In this document: piece after piece, positions 50,381 through 60,326 of the stretch
How positions within the stretch are numbered: the stretch's first letter is position 1
Layout of the letters: each line of letters begins with the position of its first letter
DNA from: SZUA-365 sp034002405
Lineage (GTDB): Bacteria; Bacteroidota; Ignavibacteria; SZUA-365
NCBI GenBank assembly: GCA_034002405.1
Contig: JAVFAS010000004.1
Coordinates: 1 to 64,000, forward strand
Reading direction: 5' to 3'
DNA length: 64,000 bases
Notes under the pieces: model-generated
Seen by the model: only the letters and a program-made list of their open reading frames with translations
The model's database searches: none
Told to the model about the DNA's origin: nothing
Program-made: the position numbers and the translations under genes

Positions 50381-52411
50381 ATGAGCGTTCCCCGTTCCGC
50401 CGCGCAGCGGCATGGCGAACTCTGCACCGCGATTCGTCAGCACGACTACCGGTATTATGTTCTCGCCGATCCAGAGATTTCCGATGCGGCGTACGATGCG
50501 TTGCTGCGCGAGGTGGAGGAACTCGAGCGGGATTATCCGGAATTACGGACGCCGGATTCCCCGACGCAGCGCGTGGGTGGAGCCGTCACACGCGAGTTCC
50601 CGACCGTCACGCATGATGTGCCGATGCTCAGTCTCGCAAATACCTATGACGAGGCGGACCTGCTGGAATTCCATCGACGCGTCCGCGAGGGATTGCGGAT
50701 CGAGCACCCCGTCTATCACGTCGAATTGAAGATCGACGGAATGGCGCTTGCGGTCCGTTACCACGACGGCACATTGCGTCGTGCCGCGACCCGCGGGGAC
50801 GGCATGCAGGGCGATGACATCACCGCCAACGCGCGCACCATCCGCGCCCTGCCGTTGCGTCTGCGGGAAGAGGCCTTGCCTTCCGATCTCGAAGTGCGCG
50901 GAGAGGTTGTCATGTACAAGGATGATTTCCTCCGACTGAACGAGGAACGAAGCGCCGCGGGAGAGAAACTCTTCGCGAACCCGCGAAACTCCGCGGCCGG
51001 GACGCTGAAGCTGCAGGACTCCGCGATCGTGGCGACACGCAATCTCCATTTTTTTGCCTACACCCTCGTGGGCAGCGTTCCGGAGATCGACACGCAGGCG
51101 CGGGCGTTGGATTTTCTGCGCCGGCTCGGCATTCCGGTCACGCCGCACTCCCGCGTGTGTCCGTCCATCGACGAGGTGCTCGACTACTGGCGTCACTGGG
51201 AGAACCATCGGGACACCCTCCCGTTCGAGATTGACGGTGTCGTCGTGAAAGTGAATGATTTCCGTCAGCAGACCATACTGGGAACCGTGGCGAAAAGTCC
51301 ACGCTGGGCCATTGCATTCAAATTCTCGGCCCGACAGGCCGAGACCCTGCTTGAGGACATCGTGTTCCAGGTCGGACGCATGGGAACGGTCACACCCGTC
51401 GCCGTGCTGCGTCCCGTCCCGCTCGCCGGTTCCACCATCAGTCGTGCCACCCTGCACAACGAGGATTTCATCAATGCGCTTGGACTCCGCATTGGTGACA
51501 CCGTCACCATCGAGAAAGGCGGGGATGTCATTCCGAAGGTGACCGCGGTGGATTTGGCACGTCGCCCTGCGCGCACGAAGGAATTTCATTTCATCACGAA
51601 ATGTCCGGCCTGCGCGTCAACGCTCGTGCGTCCGGAAGGCGAAGCATCCTGGTTCTGCGAAAATGTCGAGTGTCCCGCCCAGGTGCGCGCGAGGATCACA
51701 CACTTCGCCTCGCGCGGGGCGATGGACATCGAAGGTCTCGGCGAGGCCGTCGTGGATACACTCGTGACGGAGGACTTCCTTCACTCCTATGCCGATCTGT
51801 ACACGCTGTCGACACATCGAGCCCGCCTGGTGGAACTCGAACGATTCGGCGAGCGGAGCGTGACCAAGCTGCTCGAAAGCATTGACGCGAGCACGCAACG
51901 CCCCTTCGATCGCCTGCTGCACGCGATGGGGATTCGCTTTGTCGGATCGAGCGTCGCCCGGTTGCTGGCGCGGCATTTCGGATCACTGACCGCGTTGATG
52001 GACGCGGAACCGGCGCACATGACCGCGATCGACGGTGTGGGACCGCGCATCGCCGAAAGCGTGCATCGATTCTTTCGCGACCCGCACATGCGCAACCTGA
52101 CGCAGCGCCTCATCGCCGCGGGAGTCACCCACACGATGGCACAGGCGGTGGACGACGCACGGCTTCCGTTTTTCGCGGGCAGGACCTTCGTACTGACCGG
52201 AACGCTGCAGCACTTCACGCGCGACCAGGCGAAGGCACTGATCGAACGGTACGGTGGCACGGTCAGCGGCAGTGTCTCCAAAAACACGGCGGTCGTGCTC
52301 GCCGGCATGGACGCGGGCTCGAAACGCGAAAAAGCGAGGGCGCTTGGCGTGCCGATTATTGATGAAGAAGAATTTCTGATGCAATTACCTGAAACAGACA
52401 CATCACGATGA
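50381..52411 (+). CDS. ligA: NAD-dependent DNA ligase
   Basis: 676 aa from the ATG at 50381. Adenylation domain with E-L-K-I-D-G and the nucleophile Lys117; OB fold; zinc finger with C-P-A-C and C-E-N-V-E-C-P near residues 408-430; helix-hairpin-helix repeats (G-V-G-P-R-I-A near 550); and a BRCT domain at the end (F-V-L-T-G-T-L near 605). It seals nicks during replication and repair. The N-terminal Ia domain is complete (Y-Y-V-L-A-D near residue 25). Confidence 0.97.
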   Translation: MSVPRSAAQRHGELCTAIRQHDYRYYVLADPEISDAAYDALLREVEELERDYPELRTPDSPTQRVGGAVTREFPTVTHDVPMLSLANTYDEADLLEFHRRVREGLRIEHPVYHVELKIDGMALAVRYHDGTLRRAATRGDGMQGDDITANARTIRALPLRLREEALPSDLEVRGEVVMYKDDFLRLNEERSAAGEKLFANPRNSAAGTLKLQDSAIVATRNLHFFAYTLVGSVPEIDTQARALDFLRRLGIPVTPHSRVCPSIDEVLDYWRHWENHRDTLPFEIDGVVVKVNDFRQQTILGTVAKSPRWAIAFKFSARQAETLLEDIVFQVGRMGTVTPVAVLRPVPLAGSTISRATLHNEDFINALGLRIGDTVTIEKGGDVIPKVTAVDLARRPARTKEFHFITKCPACASTLVRPEGEASWFCENVECPAQVRARITHFASRGAMDIEGLGEAVVDTLVTEDFLHSYADLYTLSTHRARLVELERFGERSVTKLLESIDASTQRPFDRLLHAMGIRFVGSSVARLLARHFGSLTALMDAEPAHMTAIDGVGPRIAESVHRFFRDPHMRNLTQRLIAAGVTHTMAQAVDDARLPFFAGRTFVLTGTLQHFTRDQAKALIERYGGTVSGSVSKNTAVVLAGMDAGSKREKARALGVPIIDEEEFLMQLPETDTSR

Positions 52412-52420
52412 GGTCCCGCC

Positions 52421-52765
52421 ATGAAATTCACGGTCGACAATGAAAACGGTCTGGCGATTTTCCACCTGCACGAAAACCGCCTCGACGCCACCAATGCCGC
52501 GGAGGCAAAAAGCGAGTTTCTCATTCTCTGCCAGACGAACATCGAAGTCCTGATCCTCGATTTTTCAGAGGTGACATTCTGCGACAGCAGTGGGCTGAGC
52601 GCCATCCTCCTCGCGGAACGGCAGCTGAGAGAGCGTGACGGTGGAATCATCGTCGTCGACGGTAATGGCAAGGTTCGGACGCTGTTCGAAATCGCGAAGC
52701 TGACCGACATTATTCCGCTCGTCGCCACCATCGAAGAGGCGCGCGACCTGATCGTCGAAGACTGA
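52421..52765 (+). CDS. STAS-domain anti-sigma factor antagonist-like protein
   Basis: 114 aa. The whole protein is one STAS domain: the edge strand F-T-V-D-N-E-N-G-L-A-I-F, the L-D-A-T-N-A helix start and D-F-S-E-V-T-F-C-D-S-S-G-L with Ser56, which is phosphorylated in SpoIIAA/RsbV-type antagonists. GAGG lies before the ATG. It follows ligA by nine bases. No serine kinase or anti-sigma factor gene is near, so its partner is elsewhere. Confidence 0.88.
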   Translation: MKFTVDNENGLAIFHLHENRLDATNAAEAKSEFLILCQTNIEVLILDFSEVTFCDSSGLSAILLAERQLRERDGGIIVVDGNGKVRTLFEIAKLTDIIPLVATIEEARDLIVED

Positions 52766-52827
52766 GCGCCCTCCGTGTTTCCGCGGTGGCTTTCCGATTC
52801 GTCCGTGATCGCTGACGGTGAGGTCTC

Positions 52828-54324
52828 ATGACCTTCACCGTGCTCGACGGCATCATCGTGGTCGCGTATCTCGGTGGGATCGCGCTCTTCGGGATCGTGA
52901 TGGGAGGCAGACAGCGTTCCGCGCGCGATTATTTCGTCAGTGAACGTGCCATGCCATGGTGGGCGGTGTGCCTGACCATCGTGGCGACCGAGACCAGTGC
53001 CATCACGTTCCTCTCCCTCCCCGGGATTGCCTACAGCGGATCGATGGTCTTCCTGCAGCTCGCGCTCGGGTACATCGCGGGTCGCGTGCTCGTCGCGATA
53101 TTTCTCATTCCACGATATTTCGACGATGGCATCGCCACTGCCTATTCCCTGCTCGAGCGGAAATTCTCACCGACGGTGCGCCGGGCTGCCTCCGGGGTGT
53201 TCATGCTCACGCGTCTCTTCGCCGATGGCGTCCGTCTCTACACCACGGCGATTCCCCTCGCCTTGATCGTCGACGGGTTTGGAGTGTTCCCGGATGCGAG
53301 TCCGACGCTCATCTATCTGGCGTCGATGACGCTGCTGACCCTGCTGACACTGGTCTATGTTTTCTATGGCGGCATTCGCGCCGTGATCTGGACCGACGTC
53401 GTGCAATGGGGAATCTACATTCTCGGTGCCGTCGTCTCGCTGGTGGTGATTTTCCAGCTGCTTCCGCAGACGCCCGCCGAAGCGCTCTCGCAGCTCGCGG
53501 TGAATGGAACGCTGGATGTCTTTCGCTGGGTGCCCGACGGCGGATGGAGTGCGATTCTTCGTGATCCGTATTCCACGATCGCCGCCGTGCTCGGAGGCAT
53601 GGTCCTGTCGATGGCATCCCACGGCACCGATCAGCTCATCGTGCAGCGCGTGCTGGCCTCCGGATCCACTGCCGCGGCGCGGAAGGCCATGGTCATGAGT
53701 GGGATCGTCGTCTTCGTGCAGTTCGCTGCCTTTCTTCTCGTCGGCGCGCTGCTCTCGTTGCATTATCCCGACGACGCATATTCCGCCAACGAAGTATTTT
53801 CCGTGTTCATCCTTCACGAACTCCCCGAGGGCATGACCGGCCTCGTCATCGCCGGCATTTTCGCCGCGGCGATGTCCACGCTTTCGAGTTCGATCAGCGC
53901 ACTCAGTTCCGCGTCCACGATGGATCTGCTGATTCCGCTCCGGAAATCCCCGATCGATGATGCCACGGCACTGCGACTGTCGCGGAACATTTCACTATTG
54001 TGGGCACTGGTCTTGTTGGCGGTGGCCGCCGTGTTCATCGAGACGCCGTCAACGGTGGTGGAACTCGCGCTGAGCATCGCCTCCTACACCTATGGGGGAT
54101 TGCTTGCGCTGTTCATCCTCCATCTCCTGCCGCTTCGGCTCCGCGCCTCCGCGGCGGCGATCAGCTTTTTTACCGGCATCGTGGCCAACGGCATCTTCAT
54201 TCTTTTCACGCCCCTGGCATGGACCTGGTACACCTTGAGCGGCACCATTCTCACCATGGTCTTCAGCCTCCTCGTCAACATGCGACGACGCACGGCCACC
54301 CATGACGCCGGAGCGTTGCCGTGA
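52828..54324 (+). CDS. Sodium:solute symporter (SSS family)
   Basis: 498 aa with about 13 membrane helices. D-Y-F-V-S-E-R-A-M-P-W-W near residue 32, Y-G-G-I-R-A-V-I-W-T-D near residue 178 and G-T-D-Q-L near residue 270 are typical of SSS/SLC5 transporters of the PutP/SglT group. GAGG lies before the ATG. The next gene is another SSS transporter whose GTG overlaps this stop (GTGA). The substrate is not known; a sugar, amino acid or carboxylate is possible. Confidence 0.9.
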   Translation: MTFTVLDGIIVVAYLGGIALFGIVMGGRQRSARDYFVSERAMPWWAVCLTIVATETSAITFLSLPGIAYSGSMVFLQLALGYIAGRVLVAIFLIPRYFDDGIATAYSLLERKFSPTVRRAASGVFMLTRLFADGVRLYTTAIPLALIVDGFGVFPDASPTLIYLASMTLLTLLTLVYVFYGGIRAVIWTDVVQWGIYILGAVVSLVVIFQLLPQTPAEALSQLAVNGTLDVFRWVPDGGWSAILRDPYSTIAAVLGGMVLSMASHGTDQLIVQRVLASGSTAAARKAMVMSGIVVFVQFAAFLLVGALLSLHYPDDAYSANEVFSVFILHELPEGMTGLVIAGIFAAAMSTLSSSISALSSASTMDLLIPLRKSPIDDATALRLSRNISLLWALVLLAVAAVFIETPSTVVELALSIASYTYGGLLALFILHLLPLRLRASAAAISFFTGIVANGIFILFTPLAWTWYTLSGTILTMVFSLLVNMRRRTATHDAGALP

Positions 54325-56099
54325 CCACACTCGACTGGACGATCATCGCCGCGTATTTCGCCCTCAGCCTCGTCATCGGACTGTATTATGCGCGCCGCGC
54401 GGGACGAAGCACCGAGGACTTTTTCCTCAGTGGACGCAATCTTCCCTGGTGGCTGGCCGGCCTCTCGATGGTCGCGACGACCTTCGCCGCCGACACGCCG
54501 CTGGCGGTGACCGAACTGGTCGCCACGCGCGGCATCGCCGGAAACTGGCTGTGGTGGAATATGGCGATCGGTGGCATGGCCACCGTGTTCTTCTTCGCGC
54601 ACCTCTGGCGTCGGGCCGGGATCATGACCGATCTCGAGCTGATCGAACTCCGCTATTCCGGAAGACCCGCCGCGTTCCTGCGCGGCTTCCGGGCGTTGTA
54701 TCTCGGCCTGTTCATGAATGCCATCATCATGGGGTGGGTCAATCTCGCCATGGCCAGCATCCTCGAAGGCATGTTCGGCATCGCTCCCGCGCATGTATTC
54801 TGGTACATCGCGGCCGCCATGTTGTTCACGGCCGTGTACAGTTCGATCTCCGGACTCTGGGGTGTGACCGTCACCGATGCGGTTCAATTCGTCATCGCCA
54901 TGGCCGGTTGCATCGTGCTGGCGATCGTCGTCGTCAACGACCCCGCCATCGGTGGACTCGATGGTCTGCAGCGCGCCCTACCTCCAGACACCCTGCGCAT
55001 GCTGCCCCGCATCACATCCGTGAGCGACGGGGCCACCGGCATTCTCACGCTGTCCGCGGGAGCGTTTTTCGCCTATGTGGGTGTGCAGTGGTGGGCGTCC
55101 TGGTATCCCGGCGCCGAACCCGGCGGGGGCGGCTATATCGCGCAACGCATGATGAGCACGAAGGACGAGCGCCATTCCGTATTTTCAGTTCTTTTTTTCC
55201 AGATTGCATTTTTCTGCCTTCGACCCTGGCCCTGGATTCTCGTCGCGCTCGCGTCTCTCGTCCTCTACCCGCAACTCGGCGGATCGGACGTCCGGCTCGG
55301 TTACATCTACGCGATGAACGATTTTCTTTCCCCGGGTTTGAAAGGACTGCTGGTCGCCGCGTTTTTCGCCGCGTATATGTCCACCATCGCCACGCATCTC
55401 AACTGGGGGACCTCGTACCTCATCCACGATCTCTGGCGTCGATTCGCGGCGAAGGATCACAGTGAGCGACACTACGTGCTCGTCTCCCGCATCACCACGC
55501 TCCTTCTCATGCTCGCGGCGCTGCTGGTCACGCAACTCCTCGGGTCGATCGCGGGGGCATGGGAATTCATCATCGAATGCGGTGCCGGACTCGGTCTGGT
55601 GTTGCTCCTTCGATGGTACTGGTGGCGGGTGAACGCATGGAGCGAGATTACCGCGACCGTCACACCGGCATTGGTGTATACGGTGATTCGCATCATCAAT
55701 GCCGGTGCGGAGACGCCGCGCATCGTCTTCCCCGATACCTTGTTTCTCATCGTCACCATCACGACCGTGACATGGATCGCGGTCACGCTTCTCACGCGGC
55801 CGACCGCGTCGTCGACTCTCGATACCTTCTACCGGCGCGTGCGTCCTTCCGGCTTCTGGGGTGCGTTTCCCCGGCGCCATCCCGACATTGTGCCCAGCGG
55901 TAATATGCGTGTGCGTTTCGCTGGATGGCTGCTTGGTGTTCTGTTGATCTATTCCGTACTTTTCCTGTTCGGAGCGCTGTTTTTTGGTACCGTCACGGAA
56001 GCGCTGATCTGGGCGCTCCTCGCCGTGGTCTCGGCTTTTTCATTGTGGCGGCTGCTTGCAATTCCGGAGAAACTCCCAGGTGGTGATGCGATTCCTTGA
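54321..56099 (+). CDS. Sodium:solute symporter (SSS family), second copy
   Basis: 592 aa from a GTG start inside the previous stop. F-F-L-S-G-R-N-L-P-W-W near residue 35 and the D-T-P-L-A-V-T-E segment resemble bacterial SSS proteins. It has about 13-14 helices and a longer C-terminal region (from about residue 490) with two extra hydrophobic segments. It is diverged from the first copy, so this is an old pair rather than a recent duplication. The HAD gene starts inside the last 14 bases. Confidence 0.88.
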   Translation: MTTLDWTIIAAYFALSLVIGLYYARRAGRSTEDFFLSGRNLPWWLAGLSMVATTFAADTPLAVTELVATRGIAGNWLWWNMAIGGMATVFFFAHLWRRAGIMTDLELIELRYSGRPAAFLRGFRALYLGLFMNAIIMGWVNLAMASILEGMFGIAPAHVFWYIAAAMLFTAVYSSISGLWGVTVTDAVQFVIAMAGCIVLAIVVVNDPAIGGLDGLQRALPPDTLRMLPRITSVSDGATGILTLSAGAFFAYVGVQWWASWYPGAEPGGGGYIAQRMMSTKDERHSVFSVLFFQIAFFCLRPWPWILVALASLVLYPQLGGSDVRLGYIYAMNDFLSPGLKGLLVAAFFAAYMSTIATHLNWGTSYLIHDLWRRFAAKDHSERHYVLVSRITTLLLMLAALLVTQLLGSIAGAWEFIIECGAGLGLVLLLRWYWWRVNAWSEITATVTPALVYTVIRIINAGAETPRIVFPDTLFLIVTITTVTWIAVTLLTRPTASSTLDTFYRRVRPSGFWGAFPRRHPDIVPSGNMRVRFAGWLLGVLLIYSVLFLFGALFFGTVTEALIWALLAVVSAFSLWRLLAIPEKLPGGDAIP

Positions 56100-56961
56100 G
56101 ACGAAACGGGTACGATTGCGTCGGCTGCGCCGGATCCGCTGTGTTGCCTGCGACCTCGACGGCACGCTGCTGACCAGCGACAATGCGGTGTCCCCGGGTG
56201 CCGTCGACGCCGCCGCGGACGCGAGGGAACGCGGCATCCATCTCGTGCTGGCCTCGGGGAGGACGGACGCATTCACGCGTCGCTACGCGCGAGAGATCGG
56301 CACCGACGCGCCGGTCATCTCCCTGAACGGCGCGCTGGCGAAGGAATCCAACGGCACGCCGCTCGTGTCTTATCCCCTGCCGGAAGGAGTCGCGGCCGCG
56401 GCCGATGAACTCGCGATGCAGCTGGATCCGATCGAAATGTCGTGGTCGCTGTTCACCGCCGACGGAATCATCTCCCGCGACGAACAGCCCGTGCTTCCAC
56501 GCTATCTTCGAACAGAAGTCGACGATATCCGTCCCGTCCGCGACCTGCGACCCTATTATGCAACGGGCTTGCTGCTCTGCGCGGGTGGGACGTACAATGC
56601 ACTGCAACACCTCTCCGTCACCCTCGCGACCCGATTCGGGAAGCATCTACACCGCTCGTTCTACCAGAGTGGCGGCAGCGCGGACCGGTATTATCTCGAG
56701 GTGAAGATCCGCGGCGTCAACAAGGCGACGGCATTGCGCGCGGTCATCGAACGCCTCGGCGTCTCGCGAAGGGAAACCGCCGCGATCGGCGACTATTCCA
56801 ACGATCTGGAAATGTGTACATTTGCCGGTGTCTCCGCCGCCATGCGAAACGGTCACGCCGACTTGAAATCGGCGGCGGATTATCTGACGCAGCGCGATCA
56901 TAACGAGGGCGGAGTGGCGGAATTTCTGCGCCTGATTCTCGAAGGCCGCGCACCGCGGTAA
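56086..56961 (+). CDS. HAD-superfamily hydrolase, Cof/subfamily IIB
   Basis: 291 aa from the ATG at 56086, preceded by AGGTGG. C-D-L-D-G-T-L-L at residues 22-29 (Asp23, Asp25), L-A-S-G-R near residue 58, and a C-terminal K-A-T-A-L near residue 223 followed by I-G-D-Y-S-N-D near residue 242 give all four motifs of the Cof-type sugar or flavin phosphatases. The cap is the alpha/beta C2B type. It overlaps the symporter gene by 14 bases, so transport and phosphatase may serve one pathway. Confidence 0.88.
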   Translation: MRFLETKRVRLRRLRRIRCVACDLDGTLLTSDNAVSPGAVDAAADARERGIHLVLASGRTDAFTRRYAREIGTDAPVISLNGALAKESNGTPLVSYPLPEGVAAAADELAMQLDPIEMSWSLFTADGIISRDEQPVLPRYLRTEVDDIRPVRDLRPYYATGLLLCAGGTYNALQHLSVTLATRFGKHLHRSFYQSGGSADRYYLEVKIRGVNKATALRAVIERLGVSRRETAAIGDYSNDLEMCTFAGVSAAMRNGHADLKSAADYLTQRDHNEGGVAEFLRLILEGRAPR

Positions 56962-56997
56962 TCACCCGTTCCATCCCGTTCATCACCCGTTGAGAAC

Positions 56998-59340
56998 ATG
57001 GATCAATCCGAAAGACCGACAGACAGAATCCTGCACGCGTTGCAGTACGGTATGACAGTGCGCATCGCACTCGCCATCGCCGTGGTCGTTGTGATCGCCA
57101 TGCTCTTCCCGTCCGGGATGAAGTATGAATACGAGTACCGTGAAGGCGATGTGTGGGTGGATGACGATCTGATCGCGCCGTTCGGCTTTTCGATTTATCG
57201 CGATCCCGCCGTGATCGAAAAGGAACAGAAAGAGGCCGCCGCCAAAACCCCGCTCAGTTTCGACCGTCTCCCCGCCCTCGGAGAGGCGATGCAGGACACC
57301 GTGAAGCGCGCGTTGGACTACATCGTGCGCAGCGCGGAACGTGTCGGCGCCACGCAGACGCAGCGAACGCGGCGGGCGAGGATCGTGACCGCGGCGGACA
57401 GCATCGCGATCACCTCGGCACGCAGTCCGGAATTTCCAGGACGTCTTTCCCAGCGCGCGTGGCGTCTGTGGCTCTCGGCATGGATCGAGGGAGACGCGGC
57501 GGAGTACTTGCCCGCCATCCGCGGCGTCACGAAGGAAACGATCTCGCAGGTGTACGCGAAGGGATACCTCGATCGCGAGAAAAGCAGCTTCCGTCACGAG
57601 TTGCTGGCAATCCGACTCGACAGCACGACCGAATTGCGCCGACCCGTGCGGGAATTCCTCGATCACATCGATGTCGCCGCACTCATCCAGAAGCGGTTGA
57701 CCGCGCGTTTTGGTCGGGACTCGATGCTGGTGGACTTTCTCTTCAACCTCGTCTATCCCCTGCTCCGACCCAACATCGTCTACAACAACGAGCAGACGCA
57801 GTTCGCCATCCAGGCCGCGATCAACAACGTGATGCTCACCGATGGCATCGTCAAGGAAAACGAACGCATCATCAGCAGGCACGAACGCATCTCGCCAGAG
57901 ATCAAGTCGAAACTTGACTCCTACACGCGTGCGAAGATCGACCGCAGCGGCGAGGAGAATCGTATTCTCCGCTTCCTCGGCCGGGTCGGCCATACCATCG
58001 CCATCCTTTTCCTCCCGGTGATCTACCTCGTGATGTTCCGGAAAAAGATCATTGGCGACAATTCGCGACTCCTCCTGATCTCGGTCGTGGTGCTCCTGAT
58101 CGCATTCCTGGCCTATCTGACCTCCTCGCTTCCGGTGACGGGTCCGATCGAATATCTGGTCCTCGTGCCCACCGCCGCGATGCTGATGACGATCATCTTC
58201 GACTCCCGCGTCGCGTTCTACACCACGGTATCGATGGCCTTTCTCGTCGGCGCGCTCCGGGGCAACGAGTACATGATCATCCTCGCCTCACTGCTCGCCG
58301 GGACACTGGCGATCTATACCGTCCGCGATGTCAAGAACCGTTCGCAGATATTCCGGTCCCTTACGTTTATTTTTCTTGGATATTTCTTCGCGATCCTCGT
58401 CAACGGACTGCAGCGGTCGGTGGATATCAACACGATGCTCGTCGAATCGGCCTATGCCCTGACGAACGCGGTCCTGTCGCCGGTCTTCACGTTTGGCCTG
58501 CTCATCTTTTTCGAACGGGTGTTCCGCATCACGACGGATTTGACACTTCTCGAGCTTTCGGATTTCAACCACCCATTGCTGCGTGATCTCTCCGCGCGAG
58601 CGCCGGGCACGTTCCACCACAGCATCGTCATGGGCACGCTCGCCGAGGCTGCCGCCACATCGATCGGCGCCAACGCCACGCTCGCGCGCGTCGGGGCATA
58701 CTATCATGACATCGGCAAGATGCTCGAACCGGAATATTTCGTCGAGAACCAGATCGGGGGGCAGAGCGCGCACGAGACACTCGAGCCGCGTGACAGCGCG
58801 AGAAAAATCATCAACCACGTCATTCGCGGCATCGAACTCGCGCGGGAGCACAACCTTCCCGAACGTATCATCGATTTCATTCCCGCGCATCACGGCACCA
58901 CGCTTGTTTCCTACTTCTACGAGAAGGAAAAATCACTCTCCGGCGATGTCTCGCATCGGGAAGACTTTCAGTACGGCGGCCCGAAGCCCTATTCGAAGGA
59001 GACCGGGATCGTGATGCTCGCCGATACCATCGAAGCAGCCACGCGCGCGATCGAGGAACCGACGATCGAGAAGATCCGCGAACTCATCGACCGGATCGTG
59101 ACAAAGCGACTGTCGGATGGCGAACTCGAGAATTGCGATCTCACGTTCCGTGAGATTTCCGTCATCAAGCAGAGTTTCCTCAATATCCTCACCGGCATCC
59201 ATCACAGCCGGATCAAGTATCCGAGCGAGGAGGACGCCGTCGCCGCGAAGAAGATCGCCGACCGCACGGCCAAGCTGCTCAATCTTCCCTCGACGACGGA
59301 CGCCTTGATGCAGCGCATGAAGAAACTGGATTCGTTCTGA
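56998..59340 (+). CDS. 7TMR-HD family phosphohydrolase (PgpH-like c-di-AMP phosphodiesterase)
   Basis: 780 aa. A short cytoplasmic start and TM1 (about 22-40) precede a large extracytoplasmic 7TMR-HDED domain (to ~335), a block of about seven helices (340-515), and a cytoplasmic HD domain with H-H-S-I-V near residue 541, Y-Y-H-D-I-G-K (His570, Asp571) and A-H-H-G-T near residue 630. PgpH-type proteins cleave cyclic di-AMP to pApA. No diadenylate cyclase gene lies in the window, and the ligand of the extracellular domain is unknown. Confidence 0.9.
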   Translation: MDQSERPTDRILHALQYGMTVRIALAIAVVVVIAMLFPSGMKYEYEYREGDVWVDDDLIAPFGFSIYRDPAVIEKEQKEAAAKTPLSFDRLPALGEAMQDTVKRALDYIVRSAERVGATQTQRTRRARIVTAADSIAITSARSPEFPGRLSQRAWRLWLSAWIEGDAAEYLPAIRGVTKETISQVYAKGYLDREKSSFRHELLAIRLDSTTELRRPVREFLDHIDVAALIQKRLTARFGRDSMLVDFLFNLVYPLLRPNIVYNNEQTQFAIQAAINNVMLTDGIVKENERIISRHERISPEIKSKLDSYTRAKIDRSGEENRILRFLGRVGHTIAILFLPVIYLVMFRKKIIGDNSRLLLISVVVLLIAFLAYLTSSLPVTGPIEYLVLVPTAAMLMTIIFDSRVAFYTTVSMAFLVGALRGNEYMIILASLLAGTLAIYTVRDVKNRSQIFRSLTFIFLGYFFAILVNGLQRSVDINTMLVESAYALTNAVLSPVFTFGLLIFFERVFRITTDLTLLELSDFNHPLLRDLSARAPGTFHHSIVMGTLAEAAATSIGANATLARVGAYYHDIGKMLEPEYFVENQIGGQSAHETLEPRDSARKIINHVIRGIELAREHNLPERIIDFIPAHHGTTLVSYFYEKEKSLSGDVSHREDFQYGGPKPYSKETGIVMLADTIEAATRAIEEPTIEKIRELIDRIVTKRLSDGELENCDLTFREISVIKQSFLNILTGIHHSRIKYPSEEDAVAAKKIADRTAKLLNLPSTTDALMQRMKKLDSF

Positions 59341-59361
59341 CAGCGCGGGCGTCATTCTGAA

Positions 59362-60312
59362 ATGGGCATTACCCTGCGCATGGCTGTTCGCGGTTTCAAG
59401 GATTATCTCCGCCTCGAGCGAGGGTTCTCGGATCACTCCGTCTGTGCCTATCTTCGCGATGTCGAGCGTTACGCGGCGTGGATCGGACCCTCCGCTGCTC
59501 CGGAAGCCGAGCAGAACCAGAGGCAACGCGACGCGCTTCCGGCCGTCGAACGCACCGACGAGATCACGCTCGGGCATATCACCGGTTTTCTGCTGGCGCT
59601 GAAGGACACGAATTACGCCGCATCGAGCATGGCACGGACGATCTCGTCGATTCGGCACTTCCACCGCTTTCTCCTCGCGGAAGGCTACAGTGCCTCAGAT
59701 CCATCCGCGCAGATCGACACGCCAACGATCACGCGGCATCTGCCCATGGTGCTCACCCAGGATGAGATGGCGCTCATTCTCGAACAGCCCGACGTCACCG
59801 TCCCTCTCGGACTCCGCGACCGCGCGCTGCTCGAAACCCTGTACGCCACCGGAATGCGTGTCAGCGAATTGACCGGATTCCGCCTCGATCAGATATTGCG
59901 TGAAGACGGGCTCGTGCGGATTTTCGGCAAGGGTCGAAAGGAACGCGTTGTTCCGTTCGGCAGCATCGCCCAGCAGTGGACGGAGCGCTATCTGCGCACG
60001 GTGCGCCCGCGACTGCTCCAGCGTGCGCACCCGCATCCGACCGTGTTTCTCAATCACCGCGGTGGTGCGCTGAGCCGCATGAGCGTGCTGACCATCGTGA
60101 AAAAGTACGCGGCGATGGCCGGCATCCGCAGCGATGTACATCCGCACACCTTCCGGCACTCGTTCGCGACCCATCTGCTCGAAGGCGGAGCCGATCTGCG
60201 TTCCGTGCAGGAAATGCTCGGTCATGCCGATATCAGCACCACGCAGATTTACACGCATGTCGACCGGGAATATCTGAAGGAAGTTCATCGCACATTTCAC
60301 CCGCGTTCCTGA
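59362..60312 (+). CDS. xerD: Tyrosine recombinase XerD
   Basis: 316 aa. The N-terminal SAM-like domain (about 8-110) precedes the catalytic domain with Arg166 (T-G-M-R-V-S-E), G-K-G-R-K-E-R near residue 192, H-x-x-R at H-T-F-R-H and Tyr297 (Q-I-Y-T-H). The tail L-K-E-V-H-R-T-F-H-P-R is typical of XerD. It resolves chromosome dimers at dif together with XerC; XerC is not in the window, and XerC itself cannot be excluded. An internal ATG at 59380 is an alternative start. Confidence 0.9.
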   Translation: MGITLRMAVRGFKDYLRLERGFSDHSVCAYLRDVERYAAWIGPSAAPEAEQNQRQRDALPAVERTDEITLGHITGFLLALKDTNYAASSMARTISSIRHFHRFLLAEGYSASDPSAQIDTPTITRHLPMVLTQDEMALILEQPDVTVPLGLRDRALLETLYATGMRVSELTGFRLDQILREDGLVRIFGKGRKERVVPFGSIAQQWTERYLRTVRPRLLQRAHPHPTVFLNHRGGALSRMSVLTIVKKYAAMAGIRSDVHPHTFRHSFATHLLEGGADLRSVQEMLGHADISTTQIYTHVDREYLKEVHRTFHPRS

Positions 60313-60326
60313 CCCGGAGGAAGTTC

